The notes under the pieces: generated by a model
The model's input: only the letters and a program-made list of their open reading frames with translations
Database searches by the model: none
What the model was told of the DNA's origin: nothing
Translations under genes and position numbers: made by a program
Shown here: positions 29,271-40,437 of the stretch, in pieces
How positions within the stretch are numbered: the stretch's first letter is position 1
Layout: the number at the start of each line of letters is the position of its first letter
Assembly: GCF_024166365.1 (NCBI RefSeq)
Contig: NC_064825.1
Location: 104,484,480-104,548,479 of the forward strand
DNA length: 64,000 nucleotides
DNA from: Elephas maximus indicus
Taxonomy: Eukaryota > Chordata > Mammalia > Proboscidea > Elephantidae
Direction of reading: 5' to 3'

Positions 29271-29645
29271 AGCAACATAGCCTTTCGCTTTCCACTCTTT
29301 TGAAAAGTAGTGTCTATTTCGGTTATCTTGCATTCCTCCCATTGTACGTTGTGTGAGTGGAAGAGAGAACATTACTCCAGTTCATATATCTTTAAATATA
29401 GAGAAACCATAATTTACGGGCTGTATGAAATGAACTGTACCAAAGGAGCCTCACCCATACCTGATATGGATTTAGAAATTGAAGTCCTGAACTTCAAGCT
29501 GATGCCATGATGGGATAATATATTGATGAAAACGATGAATGTACCTTGCCTGTGTGAGTATTTGTGTTATTGTGACCATAGGTAAACCAGTATAAATAGT
29601 ATTTCTAAAGGTGGACACAATATCTTCTATCCTATGCTTTTTTTC
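29271..29645. other. Unassigned DNA in duplication copy 2
   Basis: Counterpart of 5271-5644. Nothing recognised. Confidence 0.5.
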
Positions 29646-30153
29646 GTGTTATATTAATGCTGCCCAAAGATATGGAGTCAATTCCTTCACCCTTGTCAAT
29701 CTGGACAAGTCTGTGGCTGGCTTGATCACTAGAACATGACAGAATGTTGAGCAATTTGGGGGAATAGCCCTTACCTAGCCTGGCAGCTTCTGCCTTCTCC
29801 CTCTGAGAGCAATGAGTAGCCATTTTAGGAGTCTAACAAGCTTGCTGGAGAAATCTTCTCTACATAGGTCTACATGGAGAAGAAGAGGGATCCAGCAGAG
29901 ACCAGTCTTTAAGACATTCCTGCCAGGACATCATTCAAATTGGTGAAGTCACCTTGGTCCCACTGTAATTAAGGCCATCAGCAGCATATCAAATGCTGAA
30001 CTAAGTCCATGCTGTATGGAGCAAAATTGATCAGTCAAGTTCTGCCTAAATTTCTAACATACTAAAAATGTGAGATAAAAAAAAAAAAAAAGTGTTCTTT
30101 TAAGCCACCAAGTTTTACGGTAGTTGGTTATGCATCAATGCATAACTGAAACA
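29646..30153 (+). mobile_element. Probable MaLR-type LTR remnant, longer copy
   Basis: Begins as in 5645-5879 and continues to CTTTTAAGCCACCAAGTTTT and GCATAACTGAAACA, a 3' end typical of MaLR-related LTRs. No internal region is attached. The family is tentative and the age is that of old placental elements. Confidence 0.5.
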
Positions 30154-30270
30154 GTTGAAATAAGCAAAGAGATTTTAAAGTGTACATTAAAATGAAAAGG
30201 TCCTACAGCTAAAATAATCTTGAAAATAAAAGTGGTAGAATAACATTTCATGATTTTAGAATTTACTATA
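29874..30270. other. Block of about 395 bases present only in duplication copy 2
   Basis: Copy 1 passes directly from ACATAGGTCTACATGGA (about 5877) to CAAATGTAATTAATACTC, whereas copy 2 carries about 395 bases between. The block includes the 3' half of the LTR remnant, which argues for a deletion in copy 1 and not an insertion in copy 2. Confidence 0.75.
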
Positions 30271-32734
30271 AAAAAATGTAATTAATACTCTGTTATGCTT
30301 CTGCACAGTTAGACAAAGAGTTGAACAAAATTGACCACAGAGTCTAGAAATAGAACCACAGTATATGCTCATATATATTCAAAAAGTTTCATTAAATTCA
30401 ATAGGGATGAAAAAGGCTTATAAGGAATGGGTATTTGAACAATACCCATATTACAAAATGAATCATGTGAATCCAGCCAACATGATGCTCTAGACAGAAT
30501 GACCATTCCATCTCTCTGTAGCAAAGGCCCAAAAAACTAAGTAAAACGAATACAAACATCAATCCTGGAACTTTTTTCCATCAAATGAAGGGATAAGGAA
30601 CTACGTCAAATACTGAATGAAAGAAGATATTGACAGAAAACAGACAGCCAGGAAAGACATGAAGGGAGGTCCTCTGTCAATGAATATGAACACTGTTGCC
30701 ATCTTGAAGCACAGCCAGCAATGACCCAAAACAGGGAAGATGGGAAAGCAACTTCATGGAGCTCACAACAGGATATAGAGCACTTGGAAACAAGAAATAC
30801 AAGCTTTTCCACACCTCACCCTTCTGCCCCATATGCCACTTACCTCCCTTTACTTGGGCCCCAACCCAGATGCCAAGGCTAGAGCATCCTTGACACTCAG
30901 GCACACCTCCACACCAGACTCACATAGCATGTCCTCTCCCACCAGTCGACCAATTGCTGAATGGTGGGAAGTAATCTTGTACTACACCCTGTTTGACACC
31001 CCCATCCATGTGGTGAGGAGCTGTGAATTCTCCCACATCTCTGGACCAACTTCAGAAGGAAATCGCATCCACACAGTCCACCTTCACCCACCTTATCAAA
31101 TCAGTGTAGAAAGAAGTGGACTCACACTGCCTGCTGCTGCCCTGCACACCAGACAAGGTGTGAAAGAGCCTACCCACACTGACATCAAAATAAAATATAA
31201 AAATAGGATGAAAGAAAAAATATACAATCAATAAATAAAGAAAATAAGACCTTAATGACTTGGAGACAGCAGGACAAGATGGCTCCAGCAAGTGAGCAAA
31301 ATAAAGACTCAGATAAACTTCTGGAAGAAGAAAAGGCAGTGGAACTACCTGATAATTCAAAATACTAATATTTAGAGCTCTCCAAGACATTAGGAAAGAG
31401 ATCAAGAAAAACACAGAAAAAAAAGTAAAAATACATAAAATAATCGAAAAAAAAAAGATGAAACCCACAAAAACACAACCAAAATCAAGGAAAACAAACA
31501 CAAAAATATAGAAGAATTCAGAAAAATCATACAAGAACAACACATCAAAATAAATAATTAGAAATTATGCAAAGAAAGGTAACTAGAAATCAGAAAGATA
31601 ACAAAAGTTAGAAATAGACAACTTTATAGAAGGCTTTAGAAGCATATTTGAAACAATGGAAGACAGAATCACCAACATTGAAGACAAATATATGGATATA
31701 GCTTTGAGGAAAAAATAGAGAAGAAAATGAAGAAAAATTAAGAATTATATGGGACACAATCAAGAGCAAATATTTGCATGTGATTGGAGTTTCAGAACAG
31801 GGGAGAAAGTTGAAAACACAGAGAAGATTGTTGAAGATTTGCTGACAGAAAACTTCCAAAATAGCAGGAAAGATGAAAAACTGACCATCCAATATGCTCA
31901 AAGGACCCAGTATAGGATGGACTCCAAAAGCATGTAACCACAATATGTCATAATCACACTTGCCAAAACCAAAGACAGAAAGAATCCTGAAAGCAGCATT
32001 AGAAAAACAAAAAGTCACTTACAAATGGGAAAAATAAGATTAAATTCTGATGACTTGGCAAAAAAAGTGCAGGCAAGAAGGTGATGGGATGACATATATA
32101 AAACCTTGAATTGATAAAACTGCCAACCAAGAATATATGCTGCAAACTCTACAATATGATTGCAAAATTAGTACATATCCAGTTAAACAGAAATTAACGG
32201 AATTCTAAAAAACCAAACCAAACTTACAAGAAATATTAAAGGGAGACTATCTGTTAGAGAACCAGCAACATCAGACAACAACCGGAGTCTAGGACATAGG
32301 TCAGCACCAGCCAGATACCAACGTAGGTTAAGGATTCTCAGTATTAAAACAAGGCTACAGACATGGAAAGGAAAATAGGAATGTCTACTAGTAAATGATG
32401 ACAACGTTGAAACAATAAAAATGGAGAATAAATGGGATAGACATAGAACTTTCAGATGAAAGGCAATATCAAGTAATAAATGACTGATTCAGACTTAGGA
32501 ATTTAAGGATAAATTTCAAGGAAACCACAAAGAAAGTTAACAAACCTAACCATGCTAATAAAAAAAGAAGAAACACATAAAGACTCATTAAAACAAAACC
32601 TATGATAAGAAAAGAAAATCCACAAACAAGAGGAACTCAGCACAGGAAAGCAAGAGGAACAAAGAAAACATCAGCATCACAGCATCACAAAAGAAAAGCA
32701 CAACATGACGGCAATAAACTCATACCTATGAAAC

Positions 32735-32890
32735 CCTGGTGGCATAGTGGTTAAGTGCTACAGCTGCTAACTAAAGGGTCAGCAGTTCAAATCTGCCAGG
32801 CCTTCCTTGCAAACTCTATGGGGCAGTTCTACTCTGTCTTATATTGTTGATATGAGTCGGAATCGACTTGACAGCACTGGGGTTGGGTAT
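32735..32890 (+). mobile_element. AfroSINE, inserted after the 11-kb duplication
   Basis: GAAACCCTGGTGGCATAGTG, CAGCAGTTCAAATCTGCCAG and ATATGAGTCGGAATCGACT in AfroSINE order. Copy 1 has an empty site near 8397 (CATACCCATCTATCAATAA). The flanks join there without a long target-site duplication. Confidence 0.93.
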
Positions 32891-34282
32891 CTATCGATAA
32901 TCACACTGACTGTTAATGGCTTAAATGCACCCATAAAGAGACAGAGAGTGGCAGAATGGATTTTAAAAAATTAGCCTATATGCTGTCTACAAAAGACATA
33001 TCATTGACACAAAGTCATAAACATACTAAAAATTAAAAGAAAGAAAAATATATCAAGCAAACAGTAACAAAAAAAGAGTAGGTGTAGCAATATTACTCTC
33101 TTATAAAATAGACTTTACAGCAAAATTGTTCATAAAGACAAGGGATGGCATTATATAATGATTAAAAAGACAATCAACCAAGAACACATAACCTTAATAA
33201 ATATTTATACACTCAATGACAGGGTTCCAAAATACGTAAAACCAGCTCTACGAGCACAGAAAAGGGAAATGCTCAGCTCCATAATAATACTAGTAGACTT
33301 CAACACATCACTCGATAGTGGGCAGAACACCTAGAAAGAAACACAGCAAAAATACAGAAGATCCAAAAGCCATGATCACCCAGCTTTACCTCATAGACAT
33401 ATACAGAACAGTCCATCAAGCAGCAGCAAAGTGTGCGGTTTTTTCCAATGCACATGAAACATTCTCCAGAATAGACCACATTTTAGGCACAGAACAACCC
33501 TCAATAAAATCCAAACCATTAAAATAATACAAAACATTCTCTCTAATCACAACACCATAAAAGTAGAAAATGACAAGAAAAGAACAAGGGAAAAAAATCA
33601 AATACATGAAGACTGAATAACATATGGCTTAAAAACCACTGGGTAATAGAAGAAATCTAAGAGGGAATCAAAAAATTCCTAGAATCAAATGAGAATGTAA
33701 ACCTATATCGAACCCTTTGGGACACAGCAAACGCAGTGTTCAGAGATCAATTTATAGCAATAAATGCACACATCAAAATAGAAGAACACACAAAAATAAA
33801 AATGTTAGCCCTATGACTTGAATAAATCGAAAGAGAATAGCAAAAAGAGGCCAGAGGCAACAGAAAAAAGGAAGTAATAAAGATTACAGCAGAAATAAAT
33901 GAAATATCAGGGGAAAAAAAAAAGGAAGAAAGAAAGAAAGAATCAGCAAGACCAAAACTTCATTCTTTGAAAGGTTAAAAAATCCGGCAAAGCATTGAAC
34001 AAGCTGACGAAAGAAAAACAGAAGAGGAAACAAATGACACAAATAAGATGAGAAAAGAGACATTACAATAGACCTAACTAAAACAAAGTAGATCACAATA
34101 GAATACCATGAAAAATTGTACTCCAACAAATTTGAGAAACTAGAGGAAATGGGCAAATTTCTAGAAGCACACTACCTACCTAAACTTATAAAAACTGAGA
34201 TAGAAAATCTGAAAAATGCATAACAAGAGAAGAGATTGAATGGGGTAAAAAAATAAAAACTCCCAACAAAAAAAGCCCTGGC

Positions 34283-34300
34283 TTTTTTTTTTTTTTTTTG
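34283..34300 (+). repeat. T18 run replacing a few bases of the old L1
   Basis: Copy 1 reads AGCCCTGGCCTGGATGGC, whereas copy 2 reads AGCCCTGGC, 18 T, GATGGC. No flanking repeat is visible. Confidence 0.75.
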
Positions 34301-35070
34301 ATGGCTTCAGTGGAGAATTCTACCAAACATTCAGAGAAGAGCTCACACCCGTGCTATTCAAATTATTTCAAAGCATAGAAATGAAGAAAATCTCCCAAAT
34401 TCATTCTATAAAGCCAGTATAACCCTGATACTAAAGCCAGGAAAACACACAAACTTAAAAAATAAAAATACAGACCAATATCTCCCTTGAACATAAAAGC
34501 AAAAATGCACAGTAAAATTCTAGCCAAAAGTATTCAGCATCATATTAAAAAAGTAATACACCACTACCATGTGAGATTTATACCAGGTATGGAAGGATGG
34601 TTCAACATTAGAAAATCAATCAACGTAATCCATCATATAAGTAGAACAAAAGAAAAAACCACATGACGATACAGCTGACATTTGATAAAGCTCAACACTT
34701 ATTCCTGACAAAAACTCTCAATAAAATAGGGATAGTAGAGAAATTCCTCAACATAATAAAGGGCATCTATGCAAAACCAAAAGCCAACATCATTCTCAAT
34801 GGAGAGAGGCTGAAAGCATTCCCCCTGAGAACATGAACAAGACAAGGAGGCTTTTTATTGCCACTCCTATTTAACATTGTACTGGAAGTCCTAGCTAGAG
34901 CAATAAGAGAAGAAAAAGAAATAATGGCATCCAAATTGAAAACGAATTGGTAAAACTCTCTCTATTTCCAGATGATATGGTCCTACACATAGACAACACC
35001 AAATATTCCATAACGAAATTACTGGAATAACAAAATCTAAGCAATGTACTTTAAGGATACATACAGACAT

Positions 35071-36108
35071 AATTAAACTATGATTAAAAAATTAGGATTG
35101 GGATTAATTTTGAGAAGATGTGGAAAAATGGCATCAGAGAAGTACAATCAGGTAGTTTCAATGATATTGATAATCCAGGTAAAAGACTACAAGATTTATA
35201 AATAATTGCATATGTTGCTGGGTATACATGAAAAATTACTCACTAAAATTTTAAAATAAGAAAAGTTCTAAAGTCTATCTTTTAGTTGGAAAAGCAAACT
35301 CTTGCTAAGCATAGATAATGCTCCATACTACACTGAGAAAATTCTTTCTGCTTTCGGGATGTTCCTGGATGCGCGGTAGGCTGAGAAAACCTTTTTTTTT
35401 TTAACATAAAATTGAAAAAACAAAATTTTGTTTGTACCAAACAAATCATTACTAAGTCTCTACATAATAAAAGCCTTTAAGTTTAATACAACTTTTAGGG
35501 AAAGTGCTGCTTATGCAAAATAACATATTTCTTTCCATATCTTCAATTTCATGGAGATAAAATCCGAAGCTCTATCTAATCTTCTAAGAATCACAAAAAA
35601 TGCACATAATAACTAATGAGAAAAATATAAATATGTTTATAACTCAGATTAATATTATTTCCAAATCCAAAGTGAAAGAGTACTATCTGTCCTCTAATCA
35701 AGAACTCTTATGAGTTTTCTTCATCAACCACATCCCTTCTATCAAACTTGTTCACTGATGGTGTCTCAAACCAAACACAACATCATGTCCCACTAAAATA
35801 TGCAGAATTGCAAATGCACAGACACTGAACAGAGAAGCAGAAGTAATCTTAAGCACAAAATGCATAGTGGAGCTTCAAAGTAGCTGTTGTGCTAATAGAA
35901 TAATGAACAGTAAAATTTTAAAACCATACTTTTGCCCTTAAAAATTTGTTCTAAGTATTGGCCAAATTGTTTTCTCATTAATTTGAATGATACAAAATTT
36001 GCCAAAGTAATTGGTTTTTTCTCTTTTTAAAAGAAAAAAAATTTTTTTCTAAGTCCTGTTTTGGTATGTACTCAGAAAAACAAAATTACCCTGTGAGCTT
36101 AATTTTAT
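35071..36108. other. Unassigned DNA in duplication copy 2
   Basis: Counterpart of 10531-11565. Homology ends where the L1 at 36109 begins. No OR gene follows here, unlike copy 1. Confidence 0.55.
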
Positions 36109-36120
36109 TTTTATTTATTT

Positions 36121-37116
36121 TCTAATTTTTATTGTGCTTTAAGTGAAATTTTACAAATCAAGTCAGATTCTCGCACAAAAATTTATATACACCTTGCTAC
36201 ATACTCCCAATTACTCTCCCCTGAGACAGCCCGCTCCCTCCCTCCACTCTCTCTTTTTGTGTCCATTTTGCCAGCTTCTAACCCCCTCTACCATCTCATC
36301 TCCCCTCCAGGCAGGAGATGCAAACATAGTCTCAAGTGTCCACCTGATCCTAGAAGCTCACTCCTCACCAGCATCCCTCTCCAACCCATTGTCCAGTCCA
36401 ATCTATGTCTGAAGAGTTGGCTTCGGGAAAGATTCCTGTCCTGGGCCAACAGAAGGTCTGGGGACCATGGCCACCGGGGTCCTTCCAGTCTCAGCCAGAT
36501 CATTAAGTCTGGTCTTATGAGAATTTGGGGTCTGCATCCCACTGCTCTCCTGCTCCCTCAGGGGTTCTCTGTTGTATTCCCTGTCAGGGCATTCATCGGT
36601 TATAGCCGGGGACCCTGTACTTCTTCTGGTCTCAGGATGATGTAGTCTCTGGCTCATGTGGCCCTTTCTGTCTCTTGGGCTCGTAATTACCTTGTGTCTT
36701 TGGTGTTCTTCATTCGCCTTTGATCCAGGTGGATTGAGACTCATCGATGCATCTGAGATGGCCACTAGCTAGCATTTAAGACCCAGACACCAGTCTTCAA
36801 AGTGGGACGCAGAATGTTTTCCTAATAGATTTTATTACACCAATTGACTTAGATGTCCCCTGAAACCATGGTCCCTAGACCCCTGCCCCTGCAACGCTGG
36901 CCTTCGAAGCATTCAGTTTATTCAGGAAACTTCTTTGCTTTTGGTTTAATCCAGCTGTGCTGACCTCGCCTGTATTGTGTGTTGTTTTTCCTGTCACCTA
37001 AAGTAGTTTTTATCTACTATCTAATTAGTGAATACCCCCTCCCACCCTCCCTCCCTCCCCCGTCTCGTAACCAAAAAAGAATGTGTTCTTCTCAGTTTAA
37101 ACTATTTCTCAAGTTC
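36121..37116 (-). other. L1 3' UTR
   Basis: About 1 kb between the ORF2 stop and the tail. The part at 36121-36760 matches the L1 end at 1-641 in inverted orientation. It is richer in GC than its surroundings and has long open stretches on both strands (see findings), but nothing shows that it codes. Confidence 0.75.
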
Positions 37117-37970
37117 TTATAATAGTGGTCTTATACAATATTTGTCCTTTTGCAACTGACTCATTTCACTCTGCATAATGCCTTCCAGGTTCCTCCATGT
37201 TATGAAGTGTTTCACCGATTCCTCACTGTTTTTAATAGATGCATTGTATTCCATTGTGTGAATACACCATAATTTATTTATCCATTCATCCATTGATGGG
37301 CACCTTGGTTGATTCCAAAATTTTGTTATTGTAAACAGTGTGGCAATAAACATGAGTGTGCATATATCTGTTTGTATAAAGGCTCTTATTTCTCTACAAT
37401 ATATTCTGAGAAGTGGGATTGCTGGGTCATATGGTAGTTCTATTTCCAGCTTTTTAAGGAAGTGCAAAATCGATTTCCGAAGTGGTTGTACCATTTTACA
37501 TTCCCACCAGCAGTGTATAAGTGTTCTAATCTCTCCACAGTCTCCCCAACATTTATTATTTTGTGTTTTTGGATTAACGCCAGCCATGTTGCAGTGAGAT
37601 GAAATATCATTTTTGTTTGGATTTGCATTTCTCTAATGGCTAATGACCATAAGCATTTCCTCATGTATCTGTTAGCTACCTGAATGTCTTCTTTAGTGAA
37701 GTTTCTGTTCATATCTTTTGCCCATTTTTAAATTGGGTTATTTTTCTTTTTGTAGTTGAGTTTTTGCTGTATCAAGTAGATTTTAGAGATCAGGCGCTGA
37801 TTGTAAATGTCATAGCTAAAAACTTTTTCCCAGTCTGTAGGTAGTCTTTTTACTCTTTTGGTGAAGTCTTTGGATGAGCATAGGTATTTGATTTTCAGGA
37901 GCTCCCAGTTATCTAGCTTTTCCTCTGCATTCTTAACAATGTTTTGTATACTTTATATGCCTTGTATTAG

Positions 37971-39125
37971 GTCAAGCAGCTAAAGCAAAAGGAACAAATG
38001 ATGAAATAAAAGAACTGAACAGAAGATTTCAAAGGGTGGCTCAAGAAGACAATGTAAAGTATTATAATGACATGTGCAAAGAGCTGGAAACGGAAAACCA
38101 AAAGGGAAGAACAAGCTCGGTGTTTCTCAAGCTGAAAGAACTGAGGGAAAAATTCAAGCCTCGAGTTGCAATAGTGAAGGATTCCATGGGGAAAATATTA
38201 AATGATGTGGGAAGCCTCAAAGGAAGATGGAAGGAATACACAGAGTCATTATACCAAAATGAATTAGTCGATGTTCAACCATTTCAAGAGGTGGCATATG
38301 ATCAGGAACCGATGGTACTGAAGGAAGAAGTCCAAGCTGCTCTGAAGGCACTGGTGAAAAACAAAGCTCCAGGAATTGATGGAATATCAATTGAGATGTT
38401 TCAACAAACAGATGCAGCGCTGGAAGTGCTCACTCGTCTATGCCAAGAAATATGGAATACAGCTTCGTGGCCAAGTGACTGGGAGAGATCCATATTTATG
38501 CCTATTCCCAAGAAAGGTGGTGCAACTGAATGTGGAAATTATAGAACAATATCATTAATATCACACACAAATAAAATTTTGCTGAAGATCATTCAAAAAT
38601 GGCTGCAGCAGTATATCCACAGGGAACAGCCAGAAATTCAGGCCGGTTTCAGAAGAGTATGTGGAACCAGAAATATTGTTGATGTCAGATGGATCCTGTC
38701 TGAAAGCAGAGAATACCAGAAGGATGTTTACCTGTGTTTTATTGACTATGCAAAGGCATTCAACTGTATGGATCATAAGAAACTATGGATAACACTGGGA
38801 AGAATGGGAATTCCAGAACACTTAATTGGGCTCATGAAGAACCTTTACATAGATCAAGAGGGGGTTGTTTGGACAGAACAAGGGGATACTGGTTGGTTAA
38901 AAGTCAGGAAAGGTGTGCGTGAGGGTGTATTCTTTCAACATCTCTATTCAATCTATATGCTGAGCAAATAATCTGAGAAGCTGGACTATATGAAGAAGAA
39001 CGGGCCTCAGGATTGGAGGAAGACTCATTAACAACCTGCATTATGCAGATGACACAACCTTGTTTGCTGAAAGTGAAGAGGATTTGAAGCACTTACTAAT
39101 GAAGATCAAAGACCACAGCTTTCAG
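37971..39125 (+). mobile_element. RTE LINE fragment carrying the reverse-transcriptase region
   Basis: A plus-strand RTE piece with an uninterrupted 311-codon stretch (38036-38971). In that stretch NKAPGIDGIS is at residues 109-118, ECGNYRTISLISH at 165-177, QAGFRR at 202-207, FIDYAKAFNCMDH (motif A) at 235-247 and GVREG (motif B) at 293-297. The frame then breaks, but TATGCAGATGACACA (motif C, YADDT) follows at 39042-39056. This is a non-LTR retrotransposon of the RTE/BovB-related type found in afrotherians, distinct from L1. It lacks the endonuclease and the 3' tail. The last ~160 bases (38968-39125) repeat, inverted, at 40276-40437. Confidence 0.88.
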
Positions 39126-39593
39126 TTTGGATTGCTGAATCGCATGGTAGTTCTATTTCCAGCTGTTTAAGGAAGCACCAAATCTATTTCCAAAGTGGTT
39201 GTACCATTTTACATTCCCACCAGCAGTGTATAAGTGTTCCAATCTCTCCACAGCCTCTCCAACATTTATTATTTTGTTTTTTGAATTAATGCCAGCCTTG
39301 TTGGAGTGAGATGAAATCTCATTGTAGCTTTGCTCTGCATTTCTCTAATGGCTAATGATCGTGAACATTTCCTCATTTATCTGTTAGCTACCTGAATGTC
39401 TTCTTTAGTGAAGCGTCTTTTCATATCTTTTGCTCATTTTTTAGTTGGGTTATTTGTCTTTTTCCAGTTGAGTTTTTGCAGTATCACGTAGATTTTAGAG
39501 ATCAGGCACTGATCAGAAATGTCATAGCTAAAAACATTTTCCCAGTCTGTAGGTAGTCTTTTTACTCTTTTGGTGAAATCTTTGGATGAGCAT
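39126..39593 (-). repeat. Second copy of an L1 ORF2 C-terminal segment
   Basis: Matches 37419-37882 in the same orientation (TGGTAGTTCTATTTCCAGC ... CTTTGGATGAGCAT) with scattered mismatches. It sits between the two RTE pieces, so the L1 segment flanks the plus-strand RTE fragment on both sides. Confidence 0.85.
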
Positions 39594-40437
39594 TTGTTGT
39601 TGTTGTTAGGTGCCGTCGAGTTGGTTCTGACTCATAGTGACCCTATGCACAACAGAATGAAACACTGCCCAGTCCTGCGCCATCCTTACAATCTTTATGC
39701 TTGATCTCATTGTTGTAGCCACTGTCTAAATCCACCTTGTTGAGGGTCTTCCTCTTTTCCACTGACCCTGTACTCTGCCAAGCATGATGTCCTTCTCCAG
39801 GGACTGATGCCTCCTGACAACATGTCCAAAGTATGTAAGACGCAGTTTCGCCATCCTTGCCTCTAAGGAGCATTCTGGCCGCACTTTTTCTAAGACAGAT
39901 TTTTTCATTCTTTTGGCAGTCCATGGTGTATTCAATATTCTTCGCCAACACCACAATTCAAAAGTGTCAACTTATTCACTGTCCAGCTTTCACATGCATA
40001 TGACGTGATTGAAAATACTATGGCTCGGGTCAGGCGCACCTTAGTCTTCAGGGTGACGTCTTTGCTCTTCAACACTTTGAAGAGTTCCCTTGCAAAAGAT
40101 TTGCCCAATGCAAGGCGTCTTTTGATCTCTTGACTGCTGCTTCCATGGCTGTTGATTGTGGATCCAAGTAAAATGAATTCATTGACAACTTCAATCTTTT
40201 CTCCATTTATCGTGATGTTGCTCATTGGTCCAGTTGTGAGGATTTTGGTTTTCTTTATGTTGAGGTGTAATCCATACTGAAGGCTGTGGTCTTTGATCTT
40301 CATTAGTAAGTGCTTCAGATCATCTTCACTTTCAGCAAGCAAGGTTGTGTCATCTGCATAACACAGGTTGTTAATGAGTCTTCCTCCAATCCTGATGACC
40401 TGTTCTTCTTCATATAGTCCAGCTTCTCGTATTATTT
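39594..40437 (-). mobile_element. RTE LINE 3' end
   Basis: A minus-strand RTE piece running from just before the YADDT motif (LAESEDDLKHLLMKIKDHSL, HLNIKKTKILTTGPMSN, ILLGSTINSHGSSSQEIKRR) to the 3' terminus, whose plus-strand image is TGTTGTTGTTAGGTGCCGTC. The C-terminal ORF part is split over frames. With 37971-39125 it accounts for the RT region and 3' end, but in opposite orientation and with a ~160-base overlap. Confidence 0.88.

Larger units (their letters stand above)
30650..35070 (+). mobile_element. Old L1 with ORF1 and ORF2 up to the RT domain, copy 2
   Basis: Duplicate of 6300-10530. ORF1 starts near 31256 (MTWRQQDKMAPASEQ, then VELPDNSK). The endonuclease region lies at about 32900-33620 and includes AHETFSRIDHILG, the L1 endonuclease active-site region, at about 33446-33488. 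RT remnants lie at about 34290-34990. It ends at the same incomplete 3' border as copy 1. It is split by the AfroSINE at 32735-32890 and a T18 run at about 34283. Confidence 0.8.
24647..36108. repeat. Segmental duplication, copy 2 (partner at 642-11565)
   Basis: Collinear with 642-11565 in the same orientation, offset about 24 kb, so the two copies are in tandem with both OR4A genes between them. Copy-specific changes: poly(T) tracts at about 26237 and 28207, a block at 29874-30270 missing from copy 1, an AfroSINE at 32735-32890 and a T18 replacement at about 34283. By eye identity is in the high eighties to low nineties percent, but this needs an alignment. Confidence 0.9.
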
